Shown: piece by piece, positions 7,211 to 10,005 of the stretch
How the letters are laid out: each line of letters begins with the position of its first letter
Numbering within the stretch: position 1 is the stretch's first letter
Source of the DNA: an uncultured Clostridia bacterium
Lineage (GTDB): Bacteria > Bacillota > Clostridia > Oscillospirales > Acutalibacteraceae
Direction of reading: 5' to 3'
NCBI GenBank assembly: GCA_947165115.1
Contig: CAMUZD010000034.1
Coordinates: 1-10,005, forward strand
DNA length: 10,005 bases
The notes under the pieces: generated by a model
Told to the model about the DNA's origin: nothing
The model's input: the letters and a program-made list of their open reading frames with translations, nothing else
The model's database searches: none
Position numbers and translations under genes: made by a program

Positions 7211-7230
7211 ACGAAGAAAGGAGTCTTCGT
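7211..7230 (+). promoter_or_regulatory. Leader hairpin presenting the atpB ribosome site in its loop
   Basis: ACGAAGA (7211-7217) pairs exactly with TCTTCGT (7224-7230), leaving the six-base loop AAGGAG (7218-7223), which is the Shine-Dalgarno site. The TTG start follows at 7232. The SD stays exposed in the loop while the arm next to the start is paired. It may tune or stabilise atpB translation, or be chance. Confidence 0.55.
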
Positions 7231-7231
7231 T

Positions 7232-8092
7232 TTGAGTAAAAAACGGCGTATAGTCAGCGCCTGTATATTTGCCATTATAATCGCCGGGCTGATAACCGGA
7301 ATCATGCTGACCGGCGGCGGGCATACGGAAACGGAACCCATCAAAGAAGTGATGAGGGACGCTGTGCTTCATGAGAGCGGAAAGATAAATCTTTTCGGCG
7401 TGATTGAAGTGAATCCCGGACTTGTTTCCGCGCTGGCGGTATCCTGTACACTCATTCTTTTTGCCGTTATTGTCAGGATATTTGTTATTCCCAGATTCAC
7501 GATAAAGCCGGGAAGATTCCAATATCTGCTCGAAAAAGCAGTCAGCCTCTTCTCTTCTCTCGCGAAGGAAAACAGCGGCCACAGACCGGTCTTTATCGGC
7601 GGCTATATATTCGCCGCAGGGCTGTACATATTCACGAGCACGATATTTGAGCTGTTCGGTATTCAGGCGTTAACCGTATCCGGCAGGCCGATTGCGCTTC
7701 CCGCACCTCTGTCAGATATTAACGGAGCGATTGCAATGGGCGTTTTCTCTTACGGAGTGATTCTGCTCGGCGGCCTGTTTATAAACGGTCCGAAGGGCGC
7801 ATTCAAGGCGCTGAAAGATTTTTCGCTCCCTATTTCAATGAGCTTCCGTTTGTTCGGAGCGTTGCTCTCGGGCGCGCTGGTGACAGAGCTTGTTTATTAT
7901 TTCACTCTGACAAGCATAGTCATTCCCGTAGTGGTCGGAGTGATGTTCACCCTGCTTCACGCGCTGATTCAGGCATATGTTCTGACGATGCTCGTATCCA
8001 TATTCTACGGCGAATCCACAGAACCGCCGCACATCAAAGAAAAGAAAACAAAATCCGAAAAGAGGTCAGCTAAACATGAAAAAGTATCTTAA
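7232..8092 (+). CDS. atpB: ATP synthase F0 subunit a
   Basis: A 286-residue integral membrane stator subunit that forms the ion half-channels beside the c ring. It reads from a TTG start with AAGGAG 8 nt upstream; no ATG gives a better-placed start. Membrane segments fall near residues 7-27, 64-87, 120-145, 163-185, 202-225 and 228-258. The essential arginine is Arg206 in ISMSFRLFG, and Gln247 (LLHALIQAYV) matches the conserved polar residue of the last helix. After Arg206 the common Asn and acidic residue of RLFGN...GE are replaced, giving RLFGALLSGAL. A Lys/Glu-rich tail (residues 261-286) extends past the last helix. The gene is first in the operon, with no atpI-like gene ahead, and its 3' end overlaps atpE by 17 bp in another frame. 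Confidence 0.95.
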   Translation: MSKKRRIVSACIFAIIIAGLITGIMLTGGGHTETEPIKEVMRDAVLHESGKINLFGVIEVNPGLVSALAVSCTLILFAVIVRIFVIPRFTIKPGRFQYLLEKAVSLFSSLAKENSGHRPVFIGGYIFAAGLYIFTSTIFELFGIQALTVSGRPIALPAPLSDINGAIAMGVFSYGVILLGGLFINGPKGAFKALKDFSLPISMSFRLFGALLSGALVTELVYYFTLTSIVIPVVVGVMFTLLHALIQAYVLTMLVSIFYGESTEPPHIKEKKTKSEKRSAKHEKVS

Positions 8093-8444
8093 AGCTATAT
8101 TTGCCGTTCTTACGGTAATGCTTATAATCACCGCGGTTTCACTCCCCGCTTTCGCAGCCGGAGAAGCCGCACAAACAGCCGTTCAGCAGGAAGAAACTGT
8201 CGAAGACGCAGCCGCTGAAACCACTAATACCAAAGCGGTAGCCGCGGCCGTTCTTATAGCGGTAGCCGCGGCAACCGGCGCAATAGCAATGGCAATCGCA
8301 ATCAAGAGCGGTTCCGACAACATTTCACGCCAGCCCGAAGCGGCCGGAAATATCAGAACCAACGTAATGCTCGGTCTCGTCTTCATAGAAACCGCAATTA
8401 TTTACGGTCTTATCGTAGCAATTCTGATTATATTCGTCCTTTAA
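8076..8444 (+). CDS. atpE: ATP synthase F0 subunit c with N-terminal signal-like extension
   Basis: A 122-residue rotor-ring subunit; bacterial c subunits are usually 70-90 residues. The core starts near residue 53: helix 1 (about 54-77), the polar loop RQPEA (85-89), and helix 2 with the ion-binding Glu105 in LVFIETAIIYG. The first 28 residues look like a secretory signal (Lys-Lys, long hydrophobic run, PAFA-AG cleavage-like site), followed by an acidic Ala-rich spacer (29-52). Helix 1 has AIAMAIA (69-75) instead of the usual Gly repeat, and the residue aligned with the Na+-ligand Gln of Na+-type rings (33 before the Glu) is Met72, while Thr106 follows the Glu as in some Na+ enzymes. Proton coupling is the likelier reading but not certain. 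The start ATG has AGAGG at 8061-8065 and lies within the atpB 3' end. Confidence 0.94.
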   Translation: MKKYLKAIFAVLTVMLIITAVSLPAFAAGEAAQTAVQQEETVEDAAAETTNTKAVAAAVLIAVAAATGAIAMAIAIKSGSDNISRQPEAAGNIRTNVMLGLVFIETAIIYGLIVAILIIFVL

Positions 8445-8462
8445 TTACAGGGAGATAATAAA

Positions 8463-8939
8463 ATGCCGTTAAACATTGATATTCAGCAGATACTGCTGCA
8501 CATGCTGAATTTTGTGATACTGTTTGCCGCATTGTATTTTCTTCTCTACAAGCCCGTTCGCAAATTCATGGATAACAGAAACAAATACTATGACGAGCTT
8601 GAGGAAAAGACAAATACGGCGCTCAGCGAGGCTGAAAAGTCAAAGCAGGAATATGAGGACAAACTGGCTTCACTCAAGGCGGAGGAAAAGCAAATCAAAG
8701 ACGATGCCGCCAATGAAGCTCAGATAAAAGCCGATAAAATCATTTCCGATGCTCAGACCAAGGCCGCGGACATCATCGCAAAATCAAAGCAGAGAGCAGC
8801 CAAAGAAAAGGATTCCATGATAAAATCCGCAAATAAAGAAATCAGACACATTGCCGAAGAAGCAGCTCAGAAGCTGGTTATCGACGGTGAGGATGCCTAT
8901 GAAACATTCCTGAACGCTTTCGGTAACGGAGAGAACTGA
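8463..8939 (+). CDS. atpF: ATP synthase F0 subunit b
   Basis: A 158-residue peripheral stalk subunit of usual length. One membrane helix lies near residues 9-28 (LLHMLNFVILFAALYFLLY), followed by the typical KPVRKFMDNR turn and a long charged, heptad-like helix rich in Lys, Glu and Ala (about 40-140) that would pair with a second b. It normally joins subunit a to delta at the top of F1. GGGAG at 8450-8454 lies 8 nt before the ATG. It ends at TGA 8937-8939, one base before the next start, and does not run into delta as in the b-delta fusions of mycobacteria. Confidence 0.93.
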   Translation: MPLNIDIQQILLHMLNFVILFAALYFLLYKPVRKFMDNRNKYYDELEEKTNTALSEAEKSKQEYEDKLASLKAEEKQIKDDAANEAQIKADKIISDAQTKAADIIAKSKQRAAKEKDSMIKSANKEIRHIAEEAAQKLVIDGEDAYETFLNAFGNGEN

Positions 8940-8940
8940 T

Positions 8941-10005
8941 ATGGCGCGTAACAAAACTGCGTTTCTCTATTCCGAAAAAGAGCCTACACAGGAGCAATTT
9001 GAAAGAATAAGAGAAGTTTTAGTAAAAAAATATAAAATCAAAGAGCTGAAATTCGTAAAAGATGAAAACATCAAAAACGGATTCAAGCTCGAGGTTGACA
9101 ATAAGCTTTTTGACTGGACGGTTGAGGGCAGGCTTCATCAGCTGACTTCAAAGCTCGATTCACTTGATTCATCCAAAAGATCCGTTATGCCCCTTATGCG
9201 CAAGGTCGTTGACGATTTCAAGCTTCACGCAGTCAGCGAAGAAATCGGCACGGTAGATTCCATAAGGGACGGTATAGCCTTCATCACAGGGCTCAAGAGC
9301 GCGGAATATGATGAAATTCTTGTTTTCGATTCAGGTGTAAAAGGACTTGTTCAGGATCTCAGGGAAGATAAAATAGGCTGTATCCTTTTTGACCGCGATG
9401 AATTTGTCTCTGCTGGAGACAAGGCGGTCAGGACGGGTTTTATAGCAGGTATGCCTGTCGGTGAAAACTTCATCGGCAGGGTCATAGACTCGCTCGGAAA
9501 CCCCGTTGACGGTCTCGGAGAAATTGAACCTGAGCTGTATCTTCCGATTGAGAAACGCGCTCCCGGTATAATTGACAGACAGCCCGTAAACACTCCTCTT
9601 GAAACAGGAATACTTGCAATCGATTCGATGTTTCCGATTGGCAGAGGCCAGAGAGAACTCATAATCGGTGACAGACAGACGGGTAAAACCGCAATCGCGC
9701 TCGATACAATCATCAATCAGAAAGGCAAAGATGTAATCTGCATCTAGGTCTCAATCTGCCAGAAAGCGAGCACGGTCGCCTCTCTTGTAAACAAGCTCAA
9801 ATCCTTCGGTGCGATGGACTATACAATAGTCATCAACTGCCCCGCAAGCGATGCGGCTCCGCTTGAATTCATTGCTCCATACGCAGGCTGCACGCTTGGC
9901 GAATACTTTATGTCGCAGGGCAAGGACGTGCTTATAGTTTATGATGATCTGTCAAAGCACGCCGTTGCTTACAGAACGATTTCGCTCCTGCTCGGTAGGA
10001 CTCCC
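8941..10005 (+). CDS. atpA: ATP synthase F1 alpha subunit with fused delta C-terminal domain; interrupted by TAG, 3' partial
   Basis: The frame begins at ATG 8941 with GGAGAG at 8928-8933. Residues 1-73 do not belong to normal alpha: NKTAFLYSEKEPTQEQFERI and NGFKLEVDNKLFDWTVEGRL read as the C-terminal domain of delta (OSCP), the part that grips subunit b. Alpha follows: a helix near 76-97, EEIGTVDSIRDGIAFITGL, GRVIDSLGNPVDG, and Walker A GDRQTGKT (243-250). At 9745-9747 the frame meets TAG where alpha normally has Tyr in CIYV; beyond it the same frame stays clearly alpha (DYTIVINCPASDAAPLEF, IAPYAGCTLGEYF, VLIVYDDLSKHAVAYRTISL) to the window end. Codons for conserved residues are also changed at 9757 (Gly to Cys), 9994 and 10000 (Arg-Arg-Pro-Pro to GRTP). 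Read as written it gives 268 residues and a dead subunit; sequence error is a strong alternative, since ATP synthase alpha is rarely lost while the other genes stay intact. No separate atpH was seen. Confidence 0.88.
9745..9747 (+). other. In-frame amber stop inside atpA
   Basis: TAG replaces a TAC/TAT expected for the tyrosine of the conserved CIYV stretch just after the Walker A region. A single C-to-G or T-to-G change explains it. Alpha-like translation continues in the same frame for at least 86 codons. Confidence 0.9.

Noticed and set aside
7190..7582. 130-residue minus-strand open frame over the atpB start
   Set aside because: Antisense to atpB and to its promoter; composition is that of a shadow frame.
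8463..8939. A b-delta fusion as in mycobacteria
   Set aside because: The b protein ends at normal length with TGA; delta-like sequence lies in the following ORF instead.
9745..9747. Genuine stop-codon reassignment as the main explanation
   Set aside because: One site only, near other suspicious base changes; error or mutation is simpler. Kept as a check rather than a claim.
1..10005. CRISPR array, tRNA/rRNA genes, insertion sequences, riboswitch
   Set aside because: No regularly spaced repeats, no tRNA-like cloverleaf, no transposase motifs and no recognised riboswitch core were seen in the short intergenic gaps.

Overview
The window looks like chromosomal DNA from an anaerobic Gram-positive bacterium of the Clostridia (Oscillospiraceae/Ruminococcaceae-like). 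The evidence is moderate GC, strong GGAGG-type ribosome sites, tight operon packing, a BMP-family nucleoside-type ABC transporter and an F-type ATP synthase operon of Firmicute style. The genus cannot be named from the sequence alone. No tRNA, rRNA, CRISPR array, transposase or attachment site was seen.

Layout. (1) Positions 1-5189, plus strand: an ABC uptake operon of the BMP/PnrA class. It holds a substrate-binding protein (5' end outside the window), a hairpin terminator/attenuator, a two-domain ATPase, and two permeases, closed by a clear intrinsic terminator at 5200-5227. The first permease carries an extra AT-rich N-terminal segment (2761-3120) resembling DUF4234, fused in frame ahead of what looks like the native permease start. 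(2) Positions 5230-7084, minus strand: a macrodomain protein with a C-terminal helix-turn-helix-like region, followed by a VWA-domain protein broken by one apparent single-base deletion. A near-consensus -10 box overlaps a 14-bp perfect inverted repeat in front of the VWA gene. (3) Positions 7085-7231: a divergent promoter region serving the macrodomain gene and the ATP synthase operon. (4) Positions 7232 to the end, plus strand: atpB (TTG start), atpE, atpF and atpA.

The ATP synthase operon is the most unusual part. No separate delta-subunit gene (atpH) lies between atpF and atpA. Instead the atpA reading frame begins with about 73 residues that read as the C-terminal domain of delta, continuous with the alpha subunit. 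The c subunit has an N-terminal signal-peptide-like extension and an Ala-rich first core helix. The alpha frame is interrupted by an in-frame TAG at 9745, at a normally tyrosine position, and conserved residues further on are also changed, so sequence error or decay near the window end must be considered.

How the genes work together: the ABC proteins would import nucleosides or a related ligand captured outside the cell. The macrodomain and VWA proteins form a small ADP-ribose-linked or metal-ion-binding pair of unknown task. The atp genes encode the membrane rotor, stator and the start of the catalytic head of the ATP synthase.
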